A stretch of 64,000 bases of DNA, taken from NCBI RefSeq assembly GCF_015477775.1, contig NZ_JADLQO010000011.1, positions 186,001 to 250,000 on the forward strand. Reading direction: 5' to 3'. Below are positions 15,007-24,463 of the stretch, in pieces. The stretch is from Nocardia abscessus (GTDB lineage: Bacteria > Actinomycetota > Actinomycetes > Mycobacteriales > Mycobacteriaceae). Every line of letters starts with the position of its first letter. The stretch's first letter is position 1. The notes beneath the pieces were generated by a model that was not told the DNA's origin, ran no database searches, and saw nothing but the letters and a program-made list of their open reading frames with translations. The position numbers and the translations under genes are program-made.

Positions 15007-17130
15007 ATGGAGCAGTTCATCGCCTTCGGGATCGTCGGCCTCAGCACCGCGGCGATCTATGCCGTGATCGGCAGCGGGCTGGTGCTGACCTACACCACGA
15101 CCGGTGTGTTCAACTTCGCGCACGGCGCCGCGGGAATGATCTCGGCGTTCGTCTACTGGCAGCTCACCATCGGCTGGGGCTGGCCCGTGCCGATGGCGAT
15201 CGTCGCGGTGCTGCTGGTCTTCGCGCCGCTGTTCGGGTTGCTGTTCGGCAAGGCGCTCGCGCCGACCCAGGGATTGGGTGACGCCGAGAAGCTCGTGATG
15301 ACGATCGCCTTGCTCAGTGGTCTCATCGTGCTGGCGCGCTGGATCTGGAATCCCAACGAGTCGCGGTCGCTCACCCGGTTTTTCGCGGACAAACCGTCCA
15401 TCGACCTCGGCCCGGTCATCATCACCTGGCATCAGGCCCTCACCATGGCCGTCGCCGTGGCGGTCGCCGTCGGGCTGCGCATCCTGCTGTTGCGCACCAG
15501 GATCGGCGCCGAGATGCGAGCCACCGTGGACGATCGCGCGCTGGTCGGCCTCACCGGCGCCGATCCGCGGCGGGCCAACCGGATCGCCTGGATCCTCGGC
15601 ATCGAGCTGGCCGCGGTCGGCGGGATCCTCATCGCGCCGACCGTGGCGCTGGACGCCGCGCAGCTGTCGCTGCTGATCGTCAGCGCCTACACGGCGGCCA
15701 TTTTCGGGCGGCTGCGGAACCTGCCGATGACGTTCGCCGGCGCGGTGGTGGTCGGCCTGCTGGAGAGCTACCTCACCGGGTACCTGCCGCAGAACGACTA
15801 CCTGCCCGGCCTGCGGCTCGCGGCACCCGCACTGCTGCTGTTCGTGGCGCTGCTGCTGTTCCCGCACGGCAGGTTGCGCGGGCGCGATCGCAAGCTCAGC
15901 CCGGTGCCGCTGCCCTCGATCAACGGTTCGGTGGTCTTCGCCGCCGCCGTGGTCGTGCTCGGCCTGATGCTGGCGACCATGCTCAGCGAATCCGACCTGA
16001 TCACCTACGGCGCGATGTTCGCCTGGGGTGTGATCGCGCTGTCGTATGTACCGCTGCTCGGTTTCGCGGGCCAGATCTCGCTGTGCCAGCTCAGCCTGGC
16101 CGGCGTGGGCGCGGTGGCCTACGCGCACCTGGGGCCGGAGGGCCAGTGGTGGGCGCTGTTCGCCGCGATGGGCATCGCCGGGGTGGTGGGCGCGGTGGTC
16201 GCGGTGCCCGCGTTGCGGCTGTCGGGGGTGTATCTGGCCCTGGCGACCGCGGCGTTCGCGGTCATCCTGGATCGCTGGATCTTCACCCTGCCCTCCTTCG
16301 AGATACTCGGCATCCGGATCGCGCTGTTCGACCAGGGCTCGGTGTCACTGGTCGGGCCGGATCTGTTCGGGCTGAAGCTGGACACCACCGCCGAGGTGAC
16401 CGTCTTCGCGGCGGTGTGCCTGGCCGTGGCGGGCCTGGCGGTGGCCCTGTTGCGGCGCAGCCGATTCGGGCGCCGCCTGATCGCCTTGCGCGACAGCGAG
16501 GCCGCCTACGCGACGCTCGGCGGAAGCCTGCTCGCGGCGCGCGTGCTGGTCTTCGCGCTCGCGGCGGCGATCGCCGGGCTGGGCGGCGCGCTGTACGGCA
16601 TGCAGTTGCAGGCGGTCGCGCCCGAACAGTTCAATCTGGTGGCCGGATTGCCGATCTTCCTGATCGTGACCATCGCCGGTCTCGGCGCGGTGGGCGCGGG
16701 CATGTTCACCGGCGCCGTCTTCGCCGGACCGCTGAACGTGATCCCGGTGCTGTGGCCGGGCCTGCAGAACCTGGCGCAGGTGCTGCCCGCGCTCGGCGGG
16801 ATCGCCTTCGGCGGCGGCGTATTGAAGGAAGGGGCGATCGCCTCGCTGCGCAAGGACTGGGTGCCGATGCTGCGGGACCGGATCGTCGCCCCGCTGCTCG
16901 TGCTGGTGATCCTGGGGCTGTCGGGGTTGCGGCTGATCGACGTCGTCGACGGCTGGGGCTTCACTCTCGGCGTGGTGGTCGCCGCTGTGGCGGCGCGCGT
17001 TTGGCACGGGGTGCGTTCCCGGCCCGCCCCGGATCCGGCGGACGTGCCGGTGGAGTGGTGGGGCGTCGAACGGCCGTGGACATCCGAGGACGAGGAGGTG
17101 CTCGACCGTGCCGTCGCTACTGGAAGTTGA
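15007..17130 (+). CDS. fused LivH-LivM permease
   Basis: A 707-residue membrane protein. Residues about 1-295 are a LivH-type half with FNFAHGAAGMISAF and GLTGADPRRANRIAW; residues about 320-620 are a LivM-type half with the substrate-channel region LGFAGQISLCQLSLAGVGA and the ATPase coupling motif near RRLIALRDSEAAYATLGG. Each half has about eight to nine membrane spans. Usually these are separate genes; here both are one polypeptide. A roughly 80-residue tail with two more hydrophobic segments follows. It overlaps the next gene by 23 bases and forms the membrane channel of the importer. Confidence 0.85.
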   Translation: MEQFIAFGIVGLSTAAIYAVIGSGLVLTYTTTGVFNFAHGAAGMISAFVYWQLTIGWGWPVPMAIVAVLLVFAPLFGLLFGKALAPTQGLGDAEKLVMTIALLSGLIVLARWIWNPNESRSLTRFFADKPSIDLGPVIITWHQALTMAVAVAVAVGLRILLLRTRIGAEMRATVDDRALVGLTGADPRRANRIAWILGIELAAVGGILIAPTVALDAAQLSLLIVSAYTAAIFGRLRNLPMTFAGAVVVGLLESYLTGYLPQNDYLPGLRLAAPALLLFVALLLFPHGRLRGRDRKLSPVPLPSINGSVVFAAAVVVLGLMLATMLSESDLITYGAMFAWGVIALSYVPLLGFAGQISLCQLSLAGVGAVAYAHLGPEGQWWALFAAMGIAGVVGAVVAVPALRLSGVYLALATAAFAVILDRWIFTLPSFEILGIRIALFDQGSVSLVGPDLFGLKLDTTAEVTVFAAVCLAVAGLAVALLRRSRFGRRLIALRDSEAAYATLGGSLLAARVLVFALAAAIAGLGGALYGMQLQAVAPEQFNLVAGLPIFLIVTIAGLGAVGAGMFTGAVFAGPLNVIPVLWPGLQNLAQVLPALGGIAFGGGVLKEGAIASLRKDWVPMLRDRIVAPLLVLVILGLSGLRLIDVVDGWGFTLGVVVAAVAARVWHGVRSRPAPDPADVPVEWWGVERPWTSEDEEVLDRAVATGS

Positions 17131-17821
17131 CGATGTCACCGTCGTCTTCGGCGGCAACCGCGCGCTGGACGGCGCCGGGCTGCGCGCCGAACGCGGCGCG
17201 GTGACCGGACTGATCGGCCCGAACGGCGCGGGCAAGAGCACGCTGTTCGACGTGATCTGCGGGCTGCGCAAGCCGACGAAGGGGCGCGTGGCGATCGACG
17301 GCGCCGACGTCACCCGGCTCGGTCCGTCCCGCCGGGCCAGGCACGGCCTGGCGCGCACCTTCCAGCGGCTGGAGCTGTTCGGCAGGCTGAGCGTGCGCGA
17401 CAACCTGCTGGTGGCGGCCGAACTCGGCCCGCAACGCAGGCACGCGGCCCGGATCGTCACCGAGATCATCGATCGGCTCGGCCTGCACGAGCTCGCCGAC
17501 GCCTCCGCCGACGAACTGCCGACCGGCACCGGCCGCCTGGTGGAGGTGGGGCGGGCCATCGCGGCACAGCCCAGCCTGATCCTGCTCGACGAGCCGGCCG
17601 CGGGCCAGGACCACACCGAGACCGAGCGATTCGGTGAACTGCTGCGTTCACTGGCCGACGACGGCACCGCGGTGCTGCTCGTCGAACACGACATGGGCCT
17701 GGTGATGAACGTCTGCGACGAAGTGTTCGTGCTCGATCTCGGCAAGGTGATCGCTTCCGGCCCGCCCGCGGTGATCCGTGCGGACGAGACCGTCCTGGCG
17801 GCCTATCTGGGAGACGTATGA
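17108..17821 (+). CDS. ABC transporter ATPase, LivG-like
   Basis: 237 residues from GTG 17108. Walker A is GPNGAGKST (about 38-46), Walker B LILLDEP with the switch His in LLVEHDMGLV. The signature motif is LPTGTGRLVE instead of LSGGQ, a variation seen in LivG-type proteins. It energises the LivHM channel. Its start lies inside the 3' end of the permease gene and its stop overlaps the LivF start by four bases (ATGA), so expression is coupled. Confidence 0.88.
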   Translation: MPSLLEVDDVTVVFGGNRALDGAGLRAERGAVTGLIGPNGAGKSTLFDVICGLRKPTKGRVAIDGADVTRLGPSRRARHGLARTFQRLELFGRLSVRDNLLVAAELGPQRRHAARIVTEIIDRLGLHELADASADELPTGTGRLVEVGRAIAAQPSLILLDEPAAGQDHTETERFGELLRSLADDGTAVLLVEHDMGLVMNVCDEVFVLDLGKVIASGPPAVIRADETVLAAYLGDV

Positions 17822-18576
17822 GCGTGCAGAGCGCAACCGAAACAGCCACGACCACAGCGCCGTGCGGCCCGGCCGGACTCCTCGCGCTGCGTGAGGCGCG
17901 CGCCGCCTACGACGCCATCACCGTGCTGCACGGCGTCGACCTGGACGTCGCCGCCGGACAGGTGATGGCCCTGCTCGGACCCAACGGCGCGGGCAAGACC
18001 ACCGCGCTGAAGGTGATCGCGGGCGTCCACCCGGTCGCCTCGGGGCGGCTGGTGCTCGGCGGGCGCGACGTGACCGGAGCCGACCCGCGCGACCTGGCCC
18101 GCGCGGGCGTCTGCCTGATCCCCGAGGGCCGGGGCGTGTTCCCGAATCTCACCGTGCGCGACAACCTGCTGATGATGACCTTCACCGGGCGGTCGAGGGA
18201 GGAGATCGAGGAGATCGCCTTCAGCCGGTTCCCGATCCTCGGCAAACGCGCGGGCCAGATCGCGGGCACCATGTCCGGCGGCGAACAGCAGATGCTGGCG
18301 CTGGCCCGCGGCCTGGCGACGAATCCCGCCGTGCTGCTGCTGGACGAACTGTCCATGGGCCTGGCCCCTTTGGTGGTCGGCAAGCTGTACGACGAGGTCG
18401 CCGAGATCGCCCGCAAGGGCGTCGCGGTGCTGGTGGTCGAGCAGTTCGCCGCCGCCGTGCTGGACATCGCCGATCACGCCGCCGTCCTGGTGCGCGGCCG
18501 GGTCGTACGGCAGGGACATCCCGACAGCGGAATCCGCAACGAATTGGCAGCCCTCTACTTAGGAAGTTCCACATGA
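17818..18576 (+). CDS. ABC transporter ATPase, LivF-like
   Basis: 252 residues. An N-terminal extension of about 20 residues precedes the ABC domain, with Walker A GPNGAGKTT, signature MSGGEQQMLALARGL and Walker B VLLLDELSMGLAP, the last typical of LivF proteins. It forms the heterodimeric ATPase with the LivG-like partner. Its stop overlaps the following small membrane gene by four bases (ATGA). Confidence 0.88.
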   Translation: MSVQSATETATTTAPCGPAGLLALREARAAYDAITVLHGVDLDVAAGQVMALLGPNGAGKTTALKVIAGVHPVASGRLVLGGRDVTGADPRDLARAGVCLIPEGRGVFPNLTVRDNLLMMTFTGRSREEIEEIAFSRFPILGKRAGQIAGTMSGGEQQMLALARGLATNPAVLLLDELSMGLAPLVVGKLYDEVAEIARKGVAVLVVEQFAAAVLDIADHAAVLVRGRVVRQGHPDSGIRNELAALYLGSST

Positions 18577-18944
18577 CCGAATCTCGCGCGGAGCGTTTCG
18601 TCCGCGAACTGCAGGAATTGAAGATCCCCGACCCGGCGGCAGGCCGTTCCGGGCTGTGGCTGCGCACCGGTGTCACGCTCATGGTGGCCGGGCCGGTGGT
18701 CGCGGTCCTGGCGTATCTCATGTCGCACGGCACCACCGACCCGCTGGCCCAGCGTGACGCCATCACGCTCGCCCTCGGTGGGGTGGCGGCGAGTGTGGTG
18801 GGTTCGGCGCTGTTCCTGCGCTATTCGCTGACCAACTTCTTGCGGTTCTGGCTGGCGCGCCAGTCCTACGACCTGGATGAACTCGGCAATCGAGTGCTCG
18901 GCGCGGAGATCGGCTACGACGGGGTGGCAGCAGCGCCCCGGTGA
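18573..18944 (+). CDS. small two-helix membrane protein of the importer operon
   Basis: 123 residues. Two hydrophobic segments are at about 30-50 (VTLMVAGPVVAVLAYLM) and 63-84 (ITLALGGVAASVVGSALFL), with the N-terminus and C-terminus polar and probably cytosolic. The C-terminal end (LARQSYDLDELGNRVLG) is likely a soluble tail. No known family was recognised. Overlap with livF means it is co-translated with the transporter; it may stabilise the complex. It could equally be an unrelated accessory protein. Confidence 0.75.
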   Translation: MTESRAERFVRELQELKIPDPAAGRSGLWLRTGVTLMVAGPVVAVLAYLMSHGTTDPLAQRDAITLALGGVAASVVGSALFLRYSLTNFLRFWLARQSYDLDELGNRVLGAEIGYDGVAAAPR

Positions 18945-19266
18945 GCCGGGCCGCGGGATCGAACGACTCCTGCGGCGCCGCGAACAACGTCTGTCTGCGG
19001 CAGACCCGAAGGCAGACGGTGACGCCGTGCCCGGCGAAACCCGCGCCGGGCACGGGAATCGCCTCGGTGCACTGCCGCGCCGGGGGACGGGGATCGGCTC
19101 GCGCGTCGTCCGCCTCGACTGGGGAGACGGAGGGCCACACGCGCGGTACCGAGCGGTCGCCCGTCGGATGCCGCCGGTGCGGGAGGGCTGGATCGACCTT
19201 CCGCACCGGCGTGCGCCGCGGCCTGCGGACGACGAAGCCGCGATACGAGGAAGTGGAGGTGCGGAA
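18945..19266. other. gap inside the catabolic run, no gene seen
   Basis: These 322 bases stay GC-rich and open in several frames but show no homology, no GAGAA-N5-TTCTC repeat and no convincing stem-loop. The good ribosome site GGAGG at 19255-19259 belongs to the next gene. It may hold an internal promoter. Confidence 0.5.
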
Positions 19267-20460
19267 GTGTCCGGTGACACGAACGACGAGGGCATGAACT
19301 TCGAGCTGTCCGAGGACCAGGAGCTGATCCGAAAATCGGTGGCCGAGCTGTGCCGCAAGTTCGACGATCAGTACTGGATGGAGAAGGACCAGGCGCACGA
19401 GTTCCCCACCGAGTTCTACGACGCCGTCGCCGGCGGCGGCTGGCTCGGCATCACCATCCCCGAGGAGTACGGCGGCCACGGCCTCGGCATCACCGAGGCC
19501 ACCCTGCTGGCCGAGGAGGTGGCGCGCTCCGGCGGCGGGATGAACGCCGCCAGCTCGATCCACATGTCGATCTTCGGTATGCATCCCGTGGTGGTGCACG
19601 GATCCGAGGAGTTGAAGCGGCGCACGTTGCCGCGTATCGCGACCGGCGAGCTGCACGTGTGCTTCGGCGTGACCGAACCCGGTGCGGGACTGGACACTCC
19701 ACGCATCACCACCTTCGCCCGCCGCGACGGCGACCGCTACGTCGTGAACGGGCGCAAGGTGTGGATCTCGAAAGCGCAGGAGTCGGAGAAGATTCTGCTG
19801 CTGACCCGCACCAGCTCCTACGACGACGTCGCCAAGAAGACCGACGGCATGACGCTGTTCCTCACCGATCTCGATCGCGCGCACGTCGACATCCGGCCGA
19901 TCGCGAAGATGGGCCGCAACGCCGTCACCTCCAACGAGCTGTTCATCGATGACCTGCGCATTCCGGTGGAGGACCGGGTCGGCGCGGAAGGCGAGGGGTT
20001 CCGGTATCTGCTCGACGGGCTGAACCCCGAGCGCATGCTGATCGCCGCCGAGGCGCTCGGGCTCGGCCGGGTCGCCTTGGACCGGGCCGTGCGGTACGCG
20101 AAGGAACGCGTGGTCTTCGACCGGCCGATCGGCATGAACCAGGGCATCCAGTTCCCGCTCGCCGACTCGCTGGCCCGGCTGGACGCGGCCGAGCTGATGC
20201 TGCGCAAGGCCACCTGGCGCTACGACAACGGGAAATCCTGTGGGCGCGAGGCGAACACCGCGAAATACCTGTGCGCCGACGCCGGCTTCACCGCCGCCGA
20301 CCGGGCGCTGCAGACGCACGGCGGCATGGGATACGCGGAGGAATACCACGTGGCCCGCTACTTCCGGGAGGCGCGCGTGATGCGCATCGCCCCGGTCAGC
20401 CAAGAAATGATCTTGAACTATCTGGGCTCGCACGCCCTGGGATTGCCGAGGAGCTACTGA
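19267..20460 (+). CDS. acyl-CoA dehydrogenase
   Basis: 397 residues from GTG 19267, placed by GGAGG at 7 bases; the frame is open to 18877 but upstream codons have no homology. FAD-binding landmarks are CFGVTEPGAGLDTPRI (about 134-149) and VVNGRKVWIS, with the C-terminal helix GGMGYAEEYHVARYFREAR. The sequence after it, RIAPVSQEMILNYLGS, replaces the usual YEGTSEIQ, so the base is probably a Glu earlier in the protein. It starts a run of six genes reaching 25615 with overlaps or short gaps. Likely dehydrogenates an acyl-CoA intermediate of the locus. Confidence 0.88.
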   Translation: MSGDTNDEGMNFELSEDQELIRKSVAELCRKFDDQYWMEKDQAHEFPTEFYDAVAGGGWLGITIPEEYGGHGLGITEATLLAEEVARSGGGMNAASSIHMSIFGMHPVVVHGSEELKRRTLPRIATGELHVCFGVTEPGAGLDTPRITTFARRDGDRYVVNGRKVWISKAQESEKILLLTRTSSYDDVAKKTDGMTLFLTDLDRAHVDIRPIAKMGRNAVTSNELFIDDLRIPVEDRVGAEGEGFRYLLDGLNPERMLIAAEALGLGRVALDRAVRYAKERVVFDRPIGMNQGIQFPLADSLARLDAAELMLRKATWRYDNGKSCGREANTAKYLCADAGFTAADRALQTHGGMGYAEEYHVARYFREARVMRIAPVSQEMILNYLGSHALGLPRSY

Positions 20461-21224
20461 TGACCCAGCAGACACTGTTCGACCTCACCGGGCGTTCGGC
20501 GCTGGTCACCGGCGCCGCGGGCGGGATCGGCTCCGCGGTGGCGCGGGCGCTGGCCACCGCGGGCGCGGCCGTGCTGGTCACGGATCTGAACGGCGAGGCG
20601 GCCGCCGCCGTCGCGGAGAAGATCATCGCCGACGGCGGCAGCGCGGCCGCTCGGGCCCTGGATGTCGCGGACCGGGACTCCGCCGCGGCGGCCGCCGAGC
20701 AGGCCGCCGGGCTCGCCGACGGTGTGCTGCACATCGTCGTCAACAACGCCGGAGTCACCGCCCCCGCGATGCTCGCCGACACCACGGCGGAATCGGTCAA
20801 GCGCCTGTTCGACATCCACGCCTTGGGCACGATCAACTGCTCGCAGGCCGCGTTGCCGTTCCTGCCCACCGACGGCACCGGGCGGATCATCAACGTCACC
20901 TCGGCCGCGGGCATCGTCGGCACCCTCGGCCAGGTGAACTACTCGGCCGCCAAGGCCGCGATCATCGGCATCACCAAATCCATGGCCAAGGAACTGGCGC
21001 GCAAGAACATCCTGGTCAACGCGCTCGCGCCGCTGGCGGCGACACCGATGACGCACACCATCCGCACCGACGAGCGGTTCTCCGAGCAGATGCTCAACCG
21101 AATCCTGTTGCGGCGCTGGGCCGAACCGGAGGAAGTCGCGGGCGCGTTCGTCTTCCTCGCCTCCGACGCCGCCTCCTTCGTCACCGGTCAGGTGCTGCCG
21201 GTGGACGGCGGCACGGTGATCTGA
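20460..21224 (+). CDS. short-chain dehydrogenase (FabG-like)
   Basis: 254 residues, the standard SDR length. TGAAGGIG at about residues 15-22, the NNAG motif at about 95, Ser about 143 and YSAAK (about 159-163). Asp after beta-2 (VLVTDLNG) favours NAD. It would oxidise a hydroxyacyl-CoA or alcohol. Its ATG shares a base with the previous stop (TGATG), and its own stop shares a base with the next start, so it is translationally coupled in the operon. It is a second 3-hydroxyacyl-type SDR in the locus, suggesting two rounds of oxidation or two branches. Confidence 0.87.
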   Translation: MTQQTLFDLTGRSALVTGAAGGIGSAVARALATAGAAVLVTDLNGEAAAAVAEKIIADGGSAAARALDVADRDSAAAAAEQAAGLADGVLHIVVNNAGVTAPAMLADTTAESVKRLFDIHALGTINCSQAALPFLPTDGTGRIINVTSAAGIVGTLGQVNYSAAKAAIIGITKSMAKELARKNILVNALAPLAATPMTHTIRTDERFSEQMLNRILLRRWAEPEEVAGAFVFLASDAASFVTGQVLPVDGGTVI

Positions 21225-22477
21225 TGGCGGGCCCCGCGCAGCGTTCCGCGCCGGACGCCGAGTCCGGCGGTCCGAGGACGGCCCAGGGGCCACTGGCCGG
21301 TGTCACGGTCGTGGCCTTGGAACAAGCGGTGTCCGCACCGATGTGCACACGCACCCTGGCCGATTTCGGCGCTCGGGTGATCAAAGTGGAGCACCCGCGC
21401 GGCGGCGACTTCGCCCGGTATTACGACGACGTGGTGCACGGGCAGGCCGCGCACTTCGTCTGGGTCAACCGCGGTAAGGAATCGGTCACCCTCGACCTGA
21501 AAGCGCCTGCCGGAGTGGAGGTCCTGCATCGCCTGCTGAGCCGGGCCGACGTGCTGGTGTCCAACCTCGCGCCCGGTGCCACGGCGCGTCTTGGCCTCGC
21601 ACCCGCGGACCTGGCGGCGCGTCATCCGGATCTGATCGCGGTGGAGATCGACGGGTTCGGCGCGGGCGGGCCGCTGTCCCACAAACGCGCCTACGACCTG
21701 CTCGTCCAGGCCGAGTCGGGCGTCTGCGCGGTGACCGGCACCGCGGACGCGCCGGCCAAACCCGGTCCGCCGGTCGCCGACGTCACCACGGGGCTGTACG
21801 CGGCGCTGTCGATCCTGGCCGCGCTGTGCGGGCGAGCCAGGGGCGCGTCGCATGGCAACACGATCTCGGTCAGCCTGTTCGACACCATGGCCGAGATGAT
21901 GGGCTACCACCTGACCTACGCCCGGCACGCGGGAGTCGACCAGCAGCCACTCGGGATGAGTTCCCCTGCCGTGGCGCCCTACGGGGCCTATCCCACCGCC
22001 GACGACCGAATCGTGGTGCTGGGCACCACCAACGACCGGGAGTGGCAGCGACTGGCGACGGAAGTCCTGGACCGCCCCGATCTCGCCGCGGACGAACGAT
22101 TCCGCAGCAACCCGGGACGGGTGCGTCACCGTGCCGAAATCGACGCCGCGATCGCCGCGTGGTGCCTGCGCCACGACTTGGCGCGCATCCAGAAGATCGC
22201 CGACGACGCCGGGATCGGCAACTCCTGCTACCACCGTCCCACCGAGGTGCTCGACCACCCGCAACTCACCGAGCGCGACCGCTGGCGCAGCATCGAGACC
22301 CCGGCGGGTTCGATTCCGTCGCTGCTGCCGCCGGCGATCCTCACCGGGTTCGAGCCGCCGATGGGCCCGGTGCCCGGCCTGGGCGCGCACACCGAGGCGG
22401 TGCTCACCGAAATAGGCTGCACCGCGGTGGAGCTCGCGGCGCTGCGCGATTCCGGAGTGATCGGGGCCCGCCGATGA
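21224..22477 (+). CDS. CaiB/BaiF family CoA-transferase
   Basis: 417 residues, class III CoA-transferase. The catalytic Asp186 lies in GPPVADVTTG, after the interlocked-fold segments VKVEHPRGGDFAR and KESVTLDLK. Family members move CoA from one acid to another, for example from succinyl-CoA or a product CoA ester. Here it is the only CoA-activating gene of the locus; no acyl-CoA ligase is in the window. It may activate an imported carboxylic acid, or an acid released by the Rieske and amidohydrolase steps. Start and stop overlap its neighbours by one and four bases. Confidence 0.88.
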   Translation: MAGPAQRSAPDAESGGPRTAQGPLAGVTVVALEQAVSAPMCTRTLADFGARVIKVEHPRGGDFARYYDDVVHGQAAHFVWVNRGKESVTLDLKAPAGVEVLHRLLSRADVLVSNLAPGATARLGLAPADLAARHPDLIAVEIDGFGAGGPLSHKRAYDLLVQAESGVCAVTGTADAPAKPGPPVADVTTGLYAALSILAALCGRARGASHGNTISVSLFDTMAEMMGYHLTYARHAGVDQQPLGMSSPAVAPYGAYPTADDRIVVLGTTNDREWQRLATEVLDRPDLAADERFRSNPGRVRHRAEIDAAIAAWCLRHDLARIQKIADDAGIGNSCYHRPTEVLDHPQLTERDRWRSIETPAGSIPSLLPPAILTGFEPPMGPVPGLGAHTEAVLTEIGCTAVELAALRDSGVIGARR

Positions 22478-23301
22478 CCGGCACATCCGTACTGCTCTCC
22501 GACGACCACGACGGCGTACGCACGCTGACGCTGAACCGGCCGCACCGCAAGAACGCGATCGACGCGGAGCTCTGGGTGGCGCTGGCCGACGCGCTGCGCG
22601 CCGTCGCGGCCGACCGCACCGTCCGCGCTCTCGTGCTCACCGGCGCGGGCGGCGCGTTCTGCTCCGGCGCGGATATCTCGACGCCGGACAACGCGCACCC
22701 GATCTACCGGATGCGTGCCCTCACCGACGTCGCGGTCCTACTGCACGAACTGCCGCTGCCCACCGTCGCGAAGGTCACCGGCGTGGCGGTCGGCGCGGGC
22801 TGGAACCTGGCCCTGGGCTGCGATCTCGTGGTCGCCACCCCGGCATCGACCTTCGCGCAGATCTTCACCCGGCGCGGCCTGTCGCTGGATCTCGGTGGCT
22901 CCTGGCTGCTGCCCCGGCTGATCGGCCTGCAACAGGCCAAGCGGCTGGCGCTGCTGGCCGAGACGATCGACGCCGCGCAGGCCCGCGAACTGGGGCTGGT
23001 GACCTGGGTGGTGCCGGAGGAGGAGATCGACGGTTTCGTGACCGATCTCGGCGCGCGCCTGGCCGCCGGACCGCCGGTGGCGCTGGCCCAGACCAAGGCG
23101 CTGCTGCACGAGGGCGCGGGCTCGACCCTCCGGGAGGCGCTGGCGGCCGAAGCCAGGGCGCAAGGACTGAACTTCGCCACCGCGGACGCCCCGGAGGCCT
23201 TCGCGGCCTTCGCGGAACGGCGCGAGCCGCGATTCACCGGCCACTGGACGGTCCGGCGGCCGCCGATCCGCGCCGCCGGGAATTCCGAGAACGGGAGATG
23301 A
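22474..23301 (+). CDS. enoyl-CoA hydratase/isomerase (crotonase)
   Basis: 275 residues. Oxyanion elements are AFCSGADIS (about 63-71) and GVAVGAGWNLALGCD (about 104-118). The region that carries catalytic Glu in hydratases reads TFAQIFTRRGLSLDLG, resembling PaaG/ECI-type isomerase or ring-opening branches more than classical hydratase, so the reaction may be isomerisation. It overlaps the CoA-transferase by four bases (ATGA) and is three bases before the thiolase. A roughly 25-residue Arg/Pro-rich tail extends past the usual end. Confidence 0.85.
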   Translation: MTGTSVLLSDDHDGVRTLTLNRPHRKNAIDAELWVALADALRAVAADRTVRALVLTGAGGAFCSGADISTPDNAHPIYRMRALTDVAVLLHELPLPTVAKVTGVAVGAGWNLALGCDLVVATPASTFAQIFTRRGLSLDLGGSWLLPRLIGLQQAKRLALLAETIDAAQARELGLVTWVVPEEEIDGFVTDLGARLAAGPPVALAQTKALLHEGAGSTLREALAAEARAQGLNFATADAPEAFAAFAERREPRFTGHWTVRRPPIRAAGNSENGR

Positions 23302-23304
23302 CAG

Positions 23305-24450
23305 ATGCGTGAAGTAGTTATCGCCGGCGCGGTCCGCACCGCGGTGGGCAAACGCAACGGAGGGCTGGCCGGGGTACACCCGGCCGATCTGTCCGCGCTC
23401 GTGCTGTCCGCGCTGGCCGAACGCTGCGCCCTCGATCCGGCGCTGGTCGACGACGTGATCTGGGGCTGTGTCTCCCAGGTCGGCGATCAGTCCAGCAATA
23501 TCGGCCGCTACTCCGTGCTGGCGGCGGGCTGGCCGGAAAGCATTCCGGGCGTCACGGTCAACCGGGCCTGCGGCTCCAGCCAGCAAGCGCTGGACTTCGC
23601 GGCGCAAGCCGTGCTGTCCGGGCAGCAGGACATCGTCGTGGCCGGAGGTGTGGAAGTGATGAGCCGGGTGCCGTTGAACGCGGCGAAGGCCTCCGGCACC
23701 CCCTATGGACCGAAAGCATTGGCGCGCTACCGGGATTTCGCCTTCAACCAGGGCATCTCGGCCGAATTGATCGCGCGGAAGTGGGGATTCACCCGCACCC
23801 GGCTCGACGAGTACTCCGCGCGCTCGCACGAACGTGCCGCCGCCGCCCAGGACGCGGGCGCGTTCACCAACCAGATCGTGCCCGTCACCACCGAATCGGG
23901 CGTGGTGAGCGCGGACGAGGGGATCCGGCGCGGCACCACCGCGGCCGGGCTCGCCGGGCTGAAAGCCGCGTTCCAGGACGACGGTGTGATCCACGCGGGC
24001 AACGCCTCGCAGATCTCCGACGGCGCGGCCGCCCTGCTGGTTACCACTCCGCGCAAGGCGCGCGAGCTGGGCCTGACGCCGTTGGCGCGCTACCGCGCGG
24101 GCGCCGTAGCCGGTTCCGATCCGGTGCTGATGCTCACCGGGCCGATTCCCGCGACGGAAAAGGTCTTGCGCAAAGCGGGTCTCGCGCTGGCCGATATCGG
24201 TGTCTTCGAGGTGAACGAGGCGTTCGCCCCTGTTCCACTGGCCTGGCTCGCCGAGACCGGCGCCGACGAGGCCCTGGTGAATCCGCTGGGCGGAGCGATC
24301 GCGCTCGGACATCCGCTGGGCGGGTCCGGAGCCGTGCTGATGACGCGGATGCTGCACCACATGCGGGACAACGGGATCCGCTACGGCTTGCAAACCATGT
24401 GCGAGGGCGGCGGCACCGCCAACGCCACCGTCGTCGAACTGATGTCCTGA
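23305..24450 (+). CDS. thiolase (acetyl-CoA C-acyltransferase)
   Basis: 381 residues. The nucleophile is Cys89 in NRACGSSQQA; NEAFAPVPLAW, GHPLGGSGA and MCEGGGTANA carry the remaining catalytic Asn, His and Cys. This is the classical bacterial beta-ketothiolase arrangement. It is distinct from the thiolase at 2460, which belongs to the SCP2-like branch, so the locus has two thiolytic steps of different kind. Cytosolic, cleaving 3-ketoacyl-CoA. In the same six-gene run. Confidence 0.9.
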   Translation: MREVVIAGAVRTAVGKRNGGLAGVHPADLSALVLSALAERCALDPALVDDVIWGCVSQVGDQSSNIGRYSVLAAGWPESIPGVTVNRACGSSQQALDFAAQAVLSGQQDIVVAGGVEVMSRVPLNAAKASGTPYGPKALARYRDFAFNQGISAELIARKWGFTRTRLDEYSARSHERAAAAQDAGAFTNQIVPVTTESGVVSADEGIRRGTTAAGLAGLKAAFQDDGVIHAGNASQISDGAAALLVTTPRKARELGLTPLARYRAGAVAGSDPVLMLTGPIPATEKVLRKAGLALADIGVFEVNEAFAPVPLAWLAETGADEALVNPLGGAIALGHPLGGSGAVLMTRMLHHMRDNGIRYGLQTMCEGGGTANATVVELMS

Positions 24451-24463
24451 GCGGAGGCGCGGC

